DNA from: Longimicrobiales bacterium
Lineage (GTDB): Bacteria > Gemmatimonadota > Gemmatimonadetes > Longimicrobiales > Gaopeijiaceae
NCBI GenBank assembly: GCA_028278645.1
Contig: JANQDZ010000034.1
Coordinates: 62,001-126,000 of the forward strand
Direction of reading: 5' to 3'
DNA length: 64,000 nt
Shown: positions 9,552-19,449 of the stretch, in pieces
How positions within the stretch are numbered: the stretch's first letter is position 1
Layout of the letters: the number at the start of each line of letters is the position of its first letter
Translations under genes and position numbers: made by a program
The notes under the pieces: generated by a model
The model's input: the letters and a program-made list of their open reading frames with translations, nothing else
The model's database searches: none
Told to the model about the DNA's origin: nothing

Positions 9552-11570
9552 TCAAGGCTGGGACTCCCCCTCGACGACGATCTCGTCCACGAAGAGCCAG
9601 GCATTCTCCGGGACTCCGGGGTGCCACTCCGGAAGTGGACCCCGATTCCGGGCCCGGACTCGAACGAACCGGGGCCAATCTGCCCGGGGCATCGAGGGAA
9701 CTCCTACTTCGATCCTGACCGCTTCCTTCTCCAGCTTATTCTCCAGACGGACTTCCGTTCGATCCGCTCGAGTCCACTGGTCCCCGTCGACAGAGACGGA
9801 CACCTCGACCCATCGGGGAAGGAAGATCCAAGGGCCCTGTGCCCTGAGACAGTCCACTCCGACCTTCCTCACCGGCCTCGGTTGCCCAAGGTCGATGGTG
9901 GCGTCCAGATCTACTCCGCTCCACCCCATCCATCGTTCATCGTGGTGGTCTCGACTTCCCATCTTTCCGTCGCAAAGGCCGTCGGCGCCGGTGCCTGGAT
10001 AAGACGAGTCCGGTGGGGTTGTGAGGGAGATCTGAGCACCTACAGCCAGGTGATCCAAGTCGGCAGGCCGATCAAAGCTCGACCGGCCCGGCGGCCTGAC
10101 CTCGACTCCACTTCGACCCGTCAGCCGATCTCCCAGGGCCTCTCGGGCCTTTTCGGCCAGAGCGTCCAGGCGGGCCACCACCTCCGGGTGCTCCCCCGAG
10201 ACGTCCCGGGTCTCCCCGATGTCGTTCTCCAGGTCGTAGAGGGCGTCCGGCACAGTGGGAAAAGCGTGCGGGCCTGGGAGCCCTTCCATCCCCGGCTCGA
10301 CACCCTGGTAGGAGCGGGTCCTATGCTCGTAGACCCTTTTCCACCGGCCCTCCCGGATCCCCCTGAGTTGGCCATCGTAGTAGAACAGGAACTGGTTCCT
10401 GGGTTTGGCGCCCTCCTCCCCGAGGAGGAGGGGCCCGATGTCCACACCGTCGATAGGGACTTCCGGCAGCGCGGCCCCTGTGACAGCCGCAATGGTAGGC
10501 ATCACATCCAAAGTGGATGCCATACTCGGATTGACCGACCCGGCTTCGATTTTTCCTGGCCACCACCAAATGGCCGGCACCCTCGGGCCTCCCTCGAAGG
10601 CCGTCCCCTTCCCTTCCCGAAGGGGCCCCGCCGATCCGGCGTGATCCCCGAAGTTCAGCCACGGGCCGTTGTCACTGGTGAAAATCACCAGAGTATTCTC
10701 CGACACACCCTCCCGTTCCAGGGTCTCCATGACCTGACCCACCGACCAGTCGATCTCCTCCATGACATCCCCGAAGAGGCCTTGGGCCGTCGTTCCTCTG
10801 AACCGTGCCGACACCCCCAGAGGCACATGAACCATCGAGTGGGCCAGGTAGAGGAAAAACGGCCTGTTCGAGTTCCGGCCGATGAAGTCCACCGATCGCT
10901 GTGTGAACAAAGTCGTCAGCTGATCCTGCCCAGCCTGGTCACCGATGGTTTGTACGGTCTCGTTTCCATCGATCAGCGGAAGGGGGGGGTGGGCCGCTTT
11001 TGCCCCTTCAACGGCAGGGGTGCCGTCATATTCCACCGGCCACATGTCGTTTGAGTAGGGGACCCCAAGGTACTCGTCGAATCCGTGTTGCAGCGGCAGG
11101 AACTCCCGATGATGCCCCAGGTGCCATTTCCCGAAGATCGCGGTGGCGTAGCCCTCCTCCTTGAGCATCTCACCGATGGTAACCTCATCGGGGTGGAGAC
11201 CCACCTCGGAAGAGGGAGAGAGAGCGCCTCGGATTGACACCCGCTCGGCATAGCAGCCAGTGAGAAGGGATGCCCTGGACGCCGAGCATACGGCTTGAGA
11301 AGCGTAAAAATCGGTGAATATCATGCCCTCGGCGGCCATTCGGTCCAAGTTCGGGGTCCGGAAGCCTTCTGCCCCGTAGGCTCCGATGTCCGCGTAGCCG
11401 AGGTCGTCAATGAAGATCAGGACGACGTTCGGCGGCCGGACCTCCCGGTCACCCGGCGAACAGGTCTGGGGCAACCCCCCAGCTGATAGAGCCAACCCGG
11501 CGAGTCCCATCCTCCTTAGGAACTCCCTCCGGTTGGGGTGATGGGCCATGAGCTCGTGAAAAGGGTCCAT
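9552..11570 (-). CDS. Tat-exported S1-type sulfatase with C-terminal discoidin-like domain
   Basis: Sulfatase family S1 enzyme of 672 residues, predicted to hydrolyse an organic sulfate ester outside the cytoplasm. The N-terminus has a twin-arginine signal (NRREFLRRMGLAGLALS). The metal-binding segment is NVVLIFIDDLGYAD, and CSASR with Cys at residue 95 is the CxSxR-type site converted to formylglycine. FGKWHLGHH and FTSDNGPWLNFGDHAG are further sulfatase motifs. After about residue 500 an extra beta-rich region (VKVGVDCL-like, RWVEVSVSVDGDQWTR) resembles F5/8-type C or discoidin carbohydrate-binding domains. ATG 11570 starts directly before the Tat signal. It is divergent from a second sulfatase at 11721. 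A formylglycine-generating enzyme is not seen in the window. Confidence 0.87.
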   Translation of the reverse strand: MDPFHELMAHHPNRREFLRRMGLAGLALSAGGLPQTCSPGDREVRPPNVVLIFIDDLGYADIGAYGAEGFRTPNLDRMAAEGMIFTDFYASQAVCSASRASLLTGCYAERVSIRGALSPSSEVGLHPDEVTIGEMLKEEGYATAIFGKWHLGHHREFLPLQHGFDEYLGVPYSNDMWPVEYDGTPAVEGAKAAHPPLPLIDGNETVQTIGDQAGQDQLTTLFTQRSVDFIGRNSNRPFFLYLAHSMVHVPLGVSARFRGTTAQGLFGDVMEEIDWSVGQVMETLEREGVSENTLVIFTSDNGPWLNFGDHAGSAGPLREGKGTAFEGGPRVPAIWWWPGKIEAGSVNPSMASTLDVMPTIAAVTGAALPEVPIDGVDIGPLLLGEEGAKPRNQFLFYYDGQLRGIREGRWKRVYEHRTRSYQGVEPGMEGLPGPHAFPTVPDALYDLENDIGETRDVSGEHPEVVARLDALAEKAREALGDRLTGRSGVEVRPPGRSSFDRPADLDHLAVGAQISLTTPPDSSYPGTGADGLCDGKMGSRDHHDERWMGWSGVDLDATIDLGQPRPVRKVGVDCLRAQGPWIFLPRWVEVSVSVDGDQWTRADRTEVRLENKLEKEAVRIEVGVPSMPRADWPRFVRVRARNRGPLPEWHPGVPENAWLFVDEIVVEGESQP

Positions 11571-11720
11571 TCGTGGTCCGGTGCGGAAGAGGCCGAAGAA
11601 ACTGGGTGGGGAAGATACGGTGGGCCAGGGCACGCCAGCAAAAGGTGAGGGTTGCCCCCTTCGAGGTCCGACCTCTACCCTCCCACCGTCTGGGAAGACC
11701 AGTTCGCACAGGAGGGAACC

Positions 11721-13334
11721 ATGTCCAAAAGACGGAACATGAACCGACGAGAGGTAGTCCGAATCGGAGCCGGAGCGGCTGCCTTCGGGGCCATGACCCC
11801 ACTCCTGGGAGTTCCCCTCCTGGAGGGGTGCCAGTGGGGACCAAAAGGTCCGCCCAACATTCTCTTCATCTTCTCCGACGATCACGCTTGCCAGGCCATT
11901 TCGGCATACGGATCCCGGATCAACCGGACCCCCAACATTGACCGGATCGCCCGTGAAGGCGCGATCTTTCAGAACTCCTTTTGCTCGAACTCGATTTGTG
12001 CCCCGAGCCGGGCCGTGGTTCTCACCGGGAAGTTCAGTCACCTGAATGGGAAGATCGACAACCGGGCGGACCCATTTGACACAGCCCAACCCACCTTCAA
12101 CAAAGCTCTGCAGGCCGCGGGGTATCAGACCGCCATGATCGGGAAGTGGCATCTGCGAAACGATCCCGAAGGTTTCGACTACTGGAGAGTGTTGCCGGGG
12201 CAGGGCCACTACTATAACCCTGATTTCCGGACGCCCTCGGGCACCGAAAGGATCGAGGGGTACGTGACCGACATCGTCACCGATCTTTCTCTCGAGTGGC
12301 TCGAAAACGGCCGTGATCCGGAGAAACCTTTCCTTCTCATGAGCCAACACAAGGCACCGCACCGGAGCTGGATGCCGGGGCCGAACCACCTGCGGATGTT
12401 CGAGGGTGACGAGATTCCTGAACCGGAAACGCTCCTGGACGATTATCAGGGACGGGCTTCCCCCGCATCAAACCAGGAGATGTCTATCCGGGATCATTTC
12501 TTCCCGGCCTATGATTTAAAAATCACGCCTCCCGAAGCCGACGCCGAGTCGGATCAGAATTTGTGGGCCGCCACATACGACCGCATGACGCCAGCACAGC
12601 AGGCTCTCTGGGATTCGGTGTATGAGCCCAGGAACGCGGCTTTCCGGGAGGCCGATCTCGAAGGGGAGGACCTCGTGAGGGCCTACTACCAGAGGTACAT
12701 CAAGGACTACCTACGGTGCATCGCCTCGATCGACGACAACGTGGGGAGGATCCTCGACTACCTGGACCGAACCGGCTTGGCGGAAAACACCCTCATCATC
12801 TATTCCTCCGACCAAGGTTTTTACCTCGGGGAGCACGGATGGTATGACAAGCGATGGATGTATGAGGAATCCCTCAGGATGCCGTTTGTGGCCAGATGGC
12901 CCGGGCGGATCGATCCGGGGACCCGAGTCGACCACATGATCCAGAACATCGATTACGCGCCGACGTTCCTCGAGGCGGCCGGTGTGTCCATCCCTGAAGA
13001 CATCCAGGGTGAGAGCCTGCTACCCCTCATGGAAGGCCGGCGCATTGATGGGTGGCGGGACAGCATCTACTACCACTACTACGAGTTCCCTGCCGTCCAC
13101 ATGGTGGCGAAACACTACGGTGTCCGGACAGAGAGGTACAAGCTCATCCACTACTACGAGACAAGGGAATGGGAGTGCTTCGACCTCCAGACCGATCCCC
13201 AAGAGCTCACCAGCGTCTATGACCACCCTGATTACCAGAACGTGGTGGAGGAGCTGAAGACGGAACTGAGACGGCTCAGGGAGTATTATCGCGACGAAAC
13301 GGGGGTTCCCATATCTGCCGGGGCCACGACCTGA
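11721..13334 (+). CDS. Tat-exported sulfatase
   Basis: Second S1 sulfatase, 537 residues. A perfect GGAGG (11711-11715) precedes ATG 11721. The protein starts with a twin-arginine-like signal (NRREVVRIGAGAAAFGAM) and a possible lipobox LLEGC near residue 37. Active-site features are ILFIFSDDHACQAISAYG (metal Asp pair), CAPSR with Cys at residue 93 (formylglycine site), MIGKWHL and IIYSSDQGFYLGEHGWYDKR. The family is sulfatases of the type often annotated as arylsulfatase or mucin/heparan-type sulfatase; the substrate cannot be read from sequence. It shares a 150-bp divergent promoter region with the sulfatase at 9552-11570, suggesting co-expression. Confidence 0.88.
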   Translation: MSKRRNMNRREVVRIGAGAAAFGAMTPLLGVPLLEGCQWGPKGPPNILFIFSDDHACQAISAYGSRINRTPNIDRIAREGAIFQNSFCSNSICAPSRAVVLTGKFSHLNGKIDNRADPFDTAQPTFNKALQAAGYQTAMIGKWHLRNDPEGFDYWRVLPGQGHYYNPDFRTPSGTERIEGYVTDIVTDLSLEWLENGRDPEKPFLLMSQHKAPHRSWMPGPNHLRMFEGDEIPEPETLLDDYQGRASPASNQEMSIRDHFFPAYDLKITPPEADAESDQNLWAATYDRMTPAQQALWDSVYEPRNAAFREADLEGEDLVRAYYQRYIKDYLRCIASIDDNVGRILDYLDRTGLAENTLIIYSSDQGFYLGEHGWYDKRWMYEESLRMPFVARWPGRIDPGTRVDHMIQNIDYAPTFLEAAGVSIPEDIQGESLLPLMEGRRIDGWRDSIYYHYYEFPAVHMVAKHYGVRTERYKLIHYYETREWECFDLQTDPQELTSVYDHPDYQNVVEELKTELRRLREYYRDETGVPISAGATT

Positions 13335-13340
13335 TTGCAT

Positions 13341-13378
13341 GAAGTGGAGGTGGCCCCTGAAGGAGCCACCTCCGCTTC
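13341..13378. terminator. Bidirectional hairpin between convergent genes
   Basis: A 14-bp stem with one G-T wobble (13341-13354 with 13365-13378, loop of 10) lies between the sulfatase and the S9 peptidase stops. There is no long T-run on either side, so efficiency is uncertain. Confidence 0.6.
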
Positions 13379-13403
13379 AGTCGGCACGGGATTTGTTTCC
13401 CGG

Positions 13404-16298
13404 TCAACCCGATGGCTTAATCCCCACATCGCCTTTTTCTTTCTCCTCTTCGTCCTTCGCCTTACCCCAGAAGGTCCCGTCCATCATCTCCCTTGGGTTA
13501 GCAAACTCCTTCTCCAGGAAGGGTACCCCCTCCACCATCCACTTGGCCTTCTGGGTTCCCTTCAGGTAGTGGTCGAAGTACTGCATCATCCGGATCTGAA
13601 AGTCGATCCGGTTCTCCTTGGTCTCGAGGTGATGACCCTGATCGGGGTAGGAGAGGAGGATGACTTCTTTCCCCAACCGCCGGGCCATGGCGTAGTATTC
13701 CAGTCCCTGGCCATAGTCCACGGCACCGTCCGCCGTCCCATGGAGGATCATGAAGGGCGTCGTGATCTTGTCGGCGTGGTGAATGGGCGACTGACTCACG
13801 TAGAGATCGAAGTCCTCGAACGGAGTGGTCCCCATCCGGACCTGCCCGACCTCGGTGATACCCTGCTGGATGTTTCCGCTGCTCCGATACAGGGTGTTGT
13901 AGAAGGAGATGAGGTTGGTGGGGGGAGCACCCGTCACCACCGCAGCAAACATGTCGGTCTGCGTCACCACGAACGACGACTGGTAGCCGCTCCAGGAATG
14001 CCCCTGGAGGCCGATGCGTTCCGGATCGGCATATCCCAATTCGATGACCTTGTCGATGGAGGAGGTCAGGTCGTCCAAGGCCGACGAGCCAGGTTTTCCA
14101 ATGGTGTAGACGATATCCGGCTGCAGGACCAGGTATCCGTTGGAGGCGTACGTGGCCATGTGGGGCCGGTCGTCGTAGGCGGGGCCCTGGTAGGAATGGT
14201 GCCGCTGACTCATGGTCTCGTAGAAGTACACGAGCATGGGATACCGGTTACCCTCTTCGTAGCCGGCGGGCAGCCCCAACGTGGCTTGAAGCTCGTTGCC
14301 GCGCTCATCCACATAGTCGATCAGGACGCGACCCGGGCTCCAGGCGAAATCGGCCTGTTGAGGGTTCGCATCGGTAACCTTCCTGGGGCTTCTGAAACGG
14401 GTATCGCTGACCCAGTAGTCAGGGAACTCCACGAACGTCTGTTGAGTGAAGATGATCCGGTCGGCGTCCTCTGCTTTTGTCGGGCGGCCGACCGACTTGT
14501 CCAGCCAGATGAGGGGCTGGGGCTCCCGGCCCTTTTTAACCTCGAAGTACCCGCTCTTCTTGGTCCGGTCACCGTAGGCCGAAAGGAATAGGGGTTCGTC
14601 CAGGTCGATCCCTTCGTCGTTACCCCCACCAAATCCACCTCCACGTCCCCCGCCCATTCGTGTCACCCGAAAGCGGATCCGGTCGGCGGCCCCCATTCCC
14701 CGGGTGAGGTTCACAGCCTCCCCCCCGTCGAGCGGCACCTGCCAAATGTCGTACCGATCATAGAGGACCGCGCTTTCTCCATCCGTGGTCCAGCCGGCTA
14801 CCCCGTAAGTGGGAAGCTCATATGGATGGTCGTCCTGGCGGTTCACGAAATCCACGCCGGAGCTCTCCGTCAGGTTCACTTCCTCTCCGGAGGCCAGGTC
14901 CCTGGCGATCACCTGCTCGTCCCTCAGGAAAAGCCACCAGGCGCCGTCATCGGAGGCCCCCATCTGCCTGCCGACCCCCTCTGCTAGGGGTTGCCGCTCA
15001 CCGGTATCAAGATCGACCCGGAAGTAGTCCGCTTTGCTCCCGCCCCAGGAAACCTCGTACTGGTAGGGCGTGGGATCCCGGCCGATGCCCCAATCGGACG
15101 CTCCCGCTGGGGTGACGGACTCCATGGAGTCGTCGGCCAGGCGGACAAAGGAAAGCCTGGCTCCATCCAGGTTCACCACCGAAGCCCAGGTCCGGTTCTT
15201 TTCCCGGTTTGCCCTTACCCGTTGGACCGACTGGGGCTGGACATCGGCCCAATGGTACACGTCCACGTTGGCCCGGCCCTCCAACTCTTCCCTCTCGTCG
15301 GCCTGCTCCTTGATCCCCAGGAAGATGCGCTCAGAATCATCCGACCAGTTCAAACCGGTCAACTCGCTCAGAACAAATCCTTCCGGGAAGCCTGGGGCCT
15401 CCCCCGGGTCCAGGACCGAGAGCTGGTCGGGACGGTCCAGGTCCCGAAGGACCAGCAGTGAATTCTCTCGCTGGACTTTGTCCTCCGGCACGCTCCCTCC
15501 AAAGGCAGCCAGCGCATCCCCTCCTTCGTTCCAGGTGAGTTCGGAATAGGTCGCCTCGTCCGTGTGCAGGCGGTGGCTCCGGTTCGTGCCGAACTCAAAC
15601 AGGTAAAGCCCATTCCCTGCGTCGTCCGCAGCATCCACCAGGTAGGCCAGGTGCGACCCCGGTTCGTTGACGGCGTAGTCGGACACGTTCCCGATATTCA
15701 ACGATGTCCCTCGGTTCGGGTGGTGAACGACCAGATCCGAACCGTCGAAGTCCGCTTCATCCCCCCCGCCCCGCTTGCGGATCAACAGAACCTGCGTGTT
15801 GTCTGGAAATGAGAACGACGCCACATCCGGAAACGTTACTGAGTCGCCGCTGGCCAGATTCTTCAACACCATCGTCCGCCCCGGCCTCCCACCACCCCCC
15901 TGGCCGGGTCTCTGGCCAGGCCGGGAACCGTCCGCTTCGCCCCCACCCTCCCGCTCAGGCGGAGAGAGCTGATACGCCACCCACCGGGAATCCTGGGAAA
16001 AAGCCGGGGCAGATCCCCTCGGTACGACAAACGAAGCTCCGCCGTCCAAGCCCGCGACGTGTAAAGTGTCCTCGCCCTCCAATCGATCATACGCATAGCT
16101 CATCCACGACCCATCAGGGGAAAGGGACGCAGACGTGATGCGTTTCCATTGTCCGTAATCGTCCACGGTGATGGACGGTTTCTCCTGCGCTGACAGGAAG
16201 CCAGGGGAAAGAGCCACAAGGAGAAGGCCGAAGGTCCCGGGTAGGAGCCTCGATTGAGAACGCGAGGTGATCTGAGGTCGCCGACACGAGCGGGCCAT
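13404..16298 (-). CDS. Exported S9 (prolyl oligopeptidase family) peptidase
   Basis: Large secreted serine peptidase of 964 residues. ATG 16298 has GGAGG 7 bases upstream and starts a basic, hydrophobic signal peptide ending LSPGFLSAQ. Residues 40-600 form a beta-propeller-like region (repeats such as SLSPDGSWMSYAYD and LTWNEGGDALAAF). The C-terminal alpha/beta-hydrolase has GHSWSGYQ (nucleophile Ser near residue 765), HGTADGAVD (Asp) and DQGHHL (His). Two Gly-rich low-complexity stretches (one near GGGRGGGFGGGNDEG) interrupt the propeller. Likely role: trimming oligopeptides in the periplasm or outside the cell. It is convergent with the sulfatase gene and divergent from an exported amidohydrolase. 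Confidence 0.9.
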   Translation of the reverse strand: MARSCRRPQITSRSQSRLLPGTFGLLLVALSPGFLSAQEKPSITVDDYGQWKRITSASLSPDGSWMSYAYDRLEGEDTLHVAGLDGGASFVVPRGSAPAFSQDSRWVAYQLSPPEREGGGEADGSRPGQRPGQGGGGRPGRTMVLKNLASGDSVTFPDVASFSFPDNTQVLLIRKRGGGDEADFDGSDLVVHHPNRGTSLNIGNVSDYAVNEPGSHLAYLVDAADDAGNGLYLFEFGTNRSHRLHTDEATYSELTWNEGGDALAAFGGSVPEDKVQRENSLLVLRDLDRPDQLSVLDPGEAPGFPEGFVLSELTGLNWSDDSERIFLGIKEQADEREELEGRANVDVYHWADVQPQSVQRVRANREKNRTWASVVNLDGARLSFVRLADDSMESVTPAGASDWGIGRDPTPYQYEVSWGGSKADYFRVDLDTGERQPLAEGVGRQMGASDDGAWWLFLRDEQVIARDLASGEEVNLTESSGVDFVNRQDDHPYELPTYGVAGWTTDGESAVLYDRYDIWQVPLDGGEAVNLTRGMGAADRIRFRVTRMGGGRGGGFGGGNDEGIDLDEPLFLSAYGDRTKKSGYFEVKKGREPQPLIWLDKSVGRPTKAEDADRIIFTQQTFVEFPDYWVSDTRFRSPRKVTDANPQQADFAWSPGRVLIDYVDERGNELQATLGLPAGYEEGNRYPMLVYFYETMSQRHHSYQGPAYDDRPHMATYASNGYLVLQPDIVYTIGKPGSSALDDLTSSIDKVIELGYADPERIGLQGHSWSGYQSSFVVTQTDMFAAVVTGAPPTNLISFYNTLYRSSGNIQQGITEVGQVRMGTTPFEDFDLYVSQSPIHHADKITTPFMILHGTADGAVDYGQGLEYYAMARRLGKEVILLSYPDQGHHLETKENRIDFQIRMMQYFDHYLKGTQKAKWMVEGVPFLEKEFANPREMMDGTFWGKAKDEEEKEKGDVGIKPSG

Positions 16299-16496
16299 GG
16301 GTGCCCTCCAAAAAAGGGGAATTCCAGAGCTCCGCACCTTAAGAGGGGGATCTGGCGGGCGCCAGAGCCGCCAGACTGGTGGTGGACCAGCGACAGGGGC
16401 ACTTTGTCGAAAAGTTCTTATACTCTTGGGCCAAGGCTCAGCCCGGTGAGACGAGAGGGCACACACCCTTGGCCGACCACCCGTTGGAGGGTCCCT

Positions 16497-18248
16497 ATGA
16501 CTGCCCTGAGGCCGCTTGGAACGGCTGCTCTCGGTCTCTTCACCTCACTTTCCTGCGCATCCCCAGAGTCTGGAACCGGCTTCGCGGATCTCCTTCTCAC
16601 CAACGGGCGTGTCTACACCTTGGACTGGTCCGAGCCCGATTCCCAGGGGAACCCAGCGCCTGACGCACCGTTCGACGCCGAGACCGGATGGCATCCGGAC
16701 GCAGAAGCAGTCGGGGTCAAGGACGGGACCATCATGTTCGTGGGATCGGTGGCTGAGGCTGAGGGAATCGCAGGCCCTGAAACCAGGGTTCTCGACCTCG
16801 AGGGAGCCACGCTCATCCCGGGCCTCATCGAATCTCACGTACACGTGGTGCAGCTCGGAGAGTTTCTGACCCAGGTCGACCTCGTGGATGTCGACACGGA
16901 AGAGGAGGCCGTGCGCCTGGCCCAAGAGGCAGCGTCCGACGCGCCTCCTGGCACCTGGATCCTGGGCTTCGGATGGGACGAGGGAGCATGGGCACACCGG
17001 TATCCTACCATGGAGCTTCTCTCGGAAGCCGTACCGGACCACCCAGTCTACCTGAGGGGGCTCCACGGTTTCGCCGGGTGGGGGAACCAGATGGCTTTCG
17101 AGATCGCAGGGATCGCCCCCGATACGCCAGATCCCAATGGCGGCCAACTGGTCCGGGACGGACAGGGACGGCCTTCAGGTGTCCTCCTCAACCGAGCCAT
17201 TCTCCTCCTGGAGGACCATATCCCCGTGCCCTCAGTGGAAGAAACGATGGGGCATGTGGAGGCCGGGTTGGAGGTCATGGCCCAGTATGGCTACACCTCC
17301 GTCCATGAGGCCGGATCGAGTCGGCGCTATCAGGAGGCTTTCGAGCGCCTGGAGGCGGAAGATCGGCTGAAGTTGAGGGTCTATTCCATGCTGGCGGCCA
17401 GAGACGCGGAGCTATGCGAGGAATGGATCCCGAAGGGCCCCGACACCGATACCGAGTCCATGCTCCGGACCATGTCTGTGAAGGCCTTTTACGACGCAGC
17501 GTTGGGATCCCGGGGAGCCCGAATGATCGACGATTATTCGGACATGCCGGGGCATAGGGGGACAAGCGGAGCCGACTACGGCTTCGATCAGGAGCTGGTG
17601 GCGAGGATGATCCGAGCTGGGTTCCAAGCCGAGGTCCACGCCATCGGTGACGCGGGAAACCGTGAAACGCTGGACTTCTTCGAGGACGTCCTCTCGAGTT
17701 ACCCGGAAGGAAAGGCCCTGAGGCACAAGATCGTCCACGCCCAGGTCGTCCACCCCGACGATTTCCAGCGGTTCGCGGACCTGGGCCTCGCGGCGTCCAT
17801 GCAACCTCCCCACGTGGCAGAGGATAAGGCGTGGGCGGAGGAAAGGGTCGGGCCGGAGAGGATCAAAGGGGCATATGCATGGCGTACAATGAGGAAAACC
17901 GGGATCCGGCTTCTCCTCAATTCCGACCTTCCCGGTTCCGACTGGGACGTCTTCTACGGCTTGCACGCAGCCATCACCCGACGTGACAAGGAGGCCCAGC
18001 CGCCCGACGGATGGTATCCGGAGCAATCCTTCACCCCTGAGGAGGCGATCAGGGGCTACACGACTTGGGGGGCGTGGGCCGAATTCCTGGAGGAGGTGAC
18101 GGGGATTCTACGGGTCGGCATGAGGGGAGATTTAACGGTGATGAATATCGATCCGTTCGTGGTCGGGTCCAACAATCCTGGGGATCTCCTGGATGGGGAA
18201 ATCCTGGCAACGGTAGTGGGCGGGACCGTCGTTTTTGAGAAAGACTGA
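16497..18248 (+). CDS. YtcJ-like amidohydrolase lipoprotein
   Basis: Amidohydrolase superfamily, family 3 (YtcJ/N-acyl-D-amino-acid deacylase type), 583 residues. GGAGG at 16486-16490 fixes ATG 16497. The N-terminus (LGLFTSLSCAS) has a lipobox, so the enzyme should be anchored to the outer or inner membrane. Motifs are LLTNGRVYTLDW, LIPGLIESHVHVVQ (HxH metal pair), GWDEGAW, VHAIGDAGNRETLDFF (metal His) and SDLPGSDWDVFYGL (catalytic Asp). Such enzymes hydrolyse amide or cyclic ureide bonds; the substrate is not predictable. It ends in a hairpin at 18286. Confidence 0.87.
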   Translation: MTALRPLGTAALGLFTSLSCASPESGTGFADLLLTNGRVYTLDWSEPDSQGNPAPDAPFDAETGWHPDAEAVGVKDGTIMFVGSVAEAEGIAGPETRVLDLEGATLIPGLIESHVHVVQLGEFLTQVDLVDVDTEEEAVRLAQEAASDAPPGTWILGFGWDEGAWAHRYPTMELLSEAVPDHPVYLRGLHGFAGWGNQMAFEIAGIAPDTPDPNGGQLVRDGQGRPSGVLLNRAILLLEDHIPVPSVEETMGHVEAGLEVMAQYGYTSVHEAGSSRRYQEAFERLEAEDRLKLRVYSMLAARDAELCEEWIPKGPDTDTESMLRTMSVKAFYDAALGSRGARMIDDYSDMPGHRGTSGADYGFDQELVARMIRAGFQAEVHAIGDAGNRETLDFFEDVLSSYPEGKALRHKIVHAQVVHPDDFQRFADLGLAASMQPPHVAEDKAWAEERVGPERIKGAYAWRTMRKTGIRLLLNSDLPGSDWDVFYGLHAAITRRDKEAQPPDGWYPEQSFTPEEAIRGYTTWGAWAEFLEEVTGILRVGMRGDLTVMNIDPFVVGSNNPGDLLDGEILATVVGGTVVFEKD

Positions 18249-18285
18249 CCGGGCCGGGCGGACTCGGTCGGGGAGGGATTAACTG

Positions 18286-18314
18286 GGGCGGGGCCTGGGT
18301 TGGCCCCGCCCTTT
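18286..18314 (+). terminator. Terminator after the amidohydrolase gene
   Basis: A perfect 10-bp stem (18286-18295 with 18302-18311, loop TGGGTT) is followed by TTTG. It lies 11 bp before the stop of the convergent gene. Confidence 0.75.
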
Positions 18315-18324
18315 GTTCAGTCTT

Positions 18325-19449
18325 CTACCGCCGTTTGTGGGTCACAGGCGTGGGCTCGGTCTGATACGGACGGAGATACCAATCAGTGAAGGTCCACGTC
18401 CGATTCCAAACGTCGATCTGTTCCGGCGTGTCGTCCCTCTCCAGCGTCGTACGGTCCACCAGACGGCTGAATCCATGACCACCAGGAGGATCGATATAGA
18501 CCTTGGTGTCGGTGATGGTCGGATGCAGATCCCGGAGCTTGTACACGAGTTGGGACGCTTCAACGAAGTTCACGTCCGTGTCATTGGTCGCCAGGTCCAC
18601 CTGGAGTGGGGTCGTGAGATTGTCCACCCGATAGTAGGGGGACCGCTCGACGTAGATGTCCCGTCTCTCGAACGGAAGACCCTGGATCCTCTGTTGGGTG
18701 GAGAAGTTCCGCTGATACCCGGGGCCTTTGTACGACAATCGGAAGATCAGGTTGGTTACGGGGACATTCGCCACCCCCACCTGGAAGGGATGATCGTCGC
18801 GGGTGATGGCGTGAATGGTGATGAACCCACCGTGGCTCCACCCCATGATACCCACTCGGTCCGGATCCACGTGCGGAAGGTTATCGATCATCCAGTCGTA
18901 AGCCGTCATTACGTCGTCCACCTCGTACCCGCCGTAGTCGATGGCCTCGTGGTGCTCCACCCCGTACCCGGTGCTCCCCCGGTATTCAGGCGCGATGATG
19001 ACGTACCCCCGGGCTACCGCCTCTTTCACAAAGGGCCACATGCTGGTGCCCCAGTTGCCGTGGACCCCTCCGTGGACCCATACCATGGCCGGGTGGCCTC
19101 CGGGGCCTCTTTTTTCCAGGGGTTGGTAGACATAGGCCGGGATATCCATGTCTCCGATCCGGCTCCGATAGGTGATTTTTTGGTAGTCGACGACTCCCTC
19201 CGTTACGGATGCATAGATGCTGTCCGTGATCATCTTACCGATAATGGCCCGGTCGTAGTTGGAGTCCGGGTGGTCCTCCCAACGGTTGCTTACGAAGAGC
19301 CGATGAGCTCTCGCCGTATCAGTAATCACCGGAAGAGGGCGAGTTCGCTCCTGGGCAGAAGCCTGGAGTGGGATCAAAAGGGCCATGGTCACCAGAGAGG
19401 CCGGCAATAGAAGCCTCCTCGAGCCGGAAGATCCAATCTTCGGAATCAT
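18325..19449 (-). CDS. Exported S9-type alpha/beta hydrolase
   Basis: 374-residue secreted hydrolase related to the catalytic domain of dipeptidyl/acylaminoacyl peptidases. A signal peptide (RRLLLPASLVTMALLIPLQASAQ) is present. The fold is shown by AMVWVHGGVHGNWG (oxyanion segment), APEYRGSTGYG, GIMGWSHGGF with the nucleophile Ser, and PPGGHGF with the catalytic His. There is no N-terminal propeller, so it is a stand-alone catalytic domain and may be an esterase rather than a peptidase. Its start region is back-to-back with the regulated tryptophan locus. Confidence 0.85.
   Translation of the reverse strand: MIPKIGSSGSRRLLLPASLVTMALLIPLQASAQERTRPLPVITDTARAHRLFVSNRWEDHPDSNYDRAIIGKMITDSIYASVTEGVVDYQKITYRSRIGDMDIPAYVYQPLEKRGPGGHPAMVWVHGGVHGNWGTSMWPFVKEAVARGYVIIAPEYRGSTGYGVEHHEAIDYGGYEVDDVMTAYDWMIDNLPHVDPDRVGIMGWSHGGFITIHAITRDDHPFQVGVANVPVTNLIFRLSYKGPGYQRNFSTQQRIQGLPFERRDIYVERSPYYRVDNLTTPLQVDLATNDTDVNFVEASQLVYKLRDLHPTITDTKVYIDPPGGHGFSRLVDRTTLERDDTPEQIDVWNRTWTFTDWYLRPYQTEPTPVTHKRR

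Noticed and set aside
9621-11054. Long open frame (477 codons) opposite the sulfatase gene
   Set aside because: Same reasoning: no motifs, no ribosome site, and it covers a well-supported gene on the other strand.
11571-12389. N-terminal extension of the first sulfatase up to 12389
   Set aside because: It would run through the promoter region and overlap the divergent sulfatase by several hundred bases; the Tat signal at 11570 marks the real start.
13335-14591. Long open frame (418 codons) opposite the S9 peptidase gene
   Set aside because: It is antisense to a gene with full family motifs, and its translation has no recognisable domain; such shadows are common in GC-rich DNA.
18313-19410. 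Open frame of 365 codons opposite the S9-type hydrolase
   Set aside because: It lacks motifs and is fully antisense to a signal-peptide-bearing hydrolase with a complete catalytic set.
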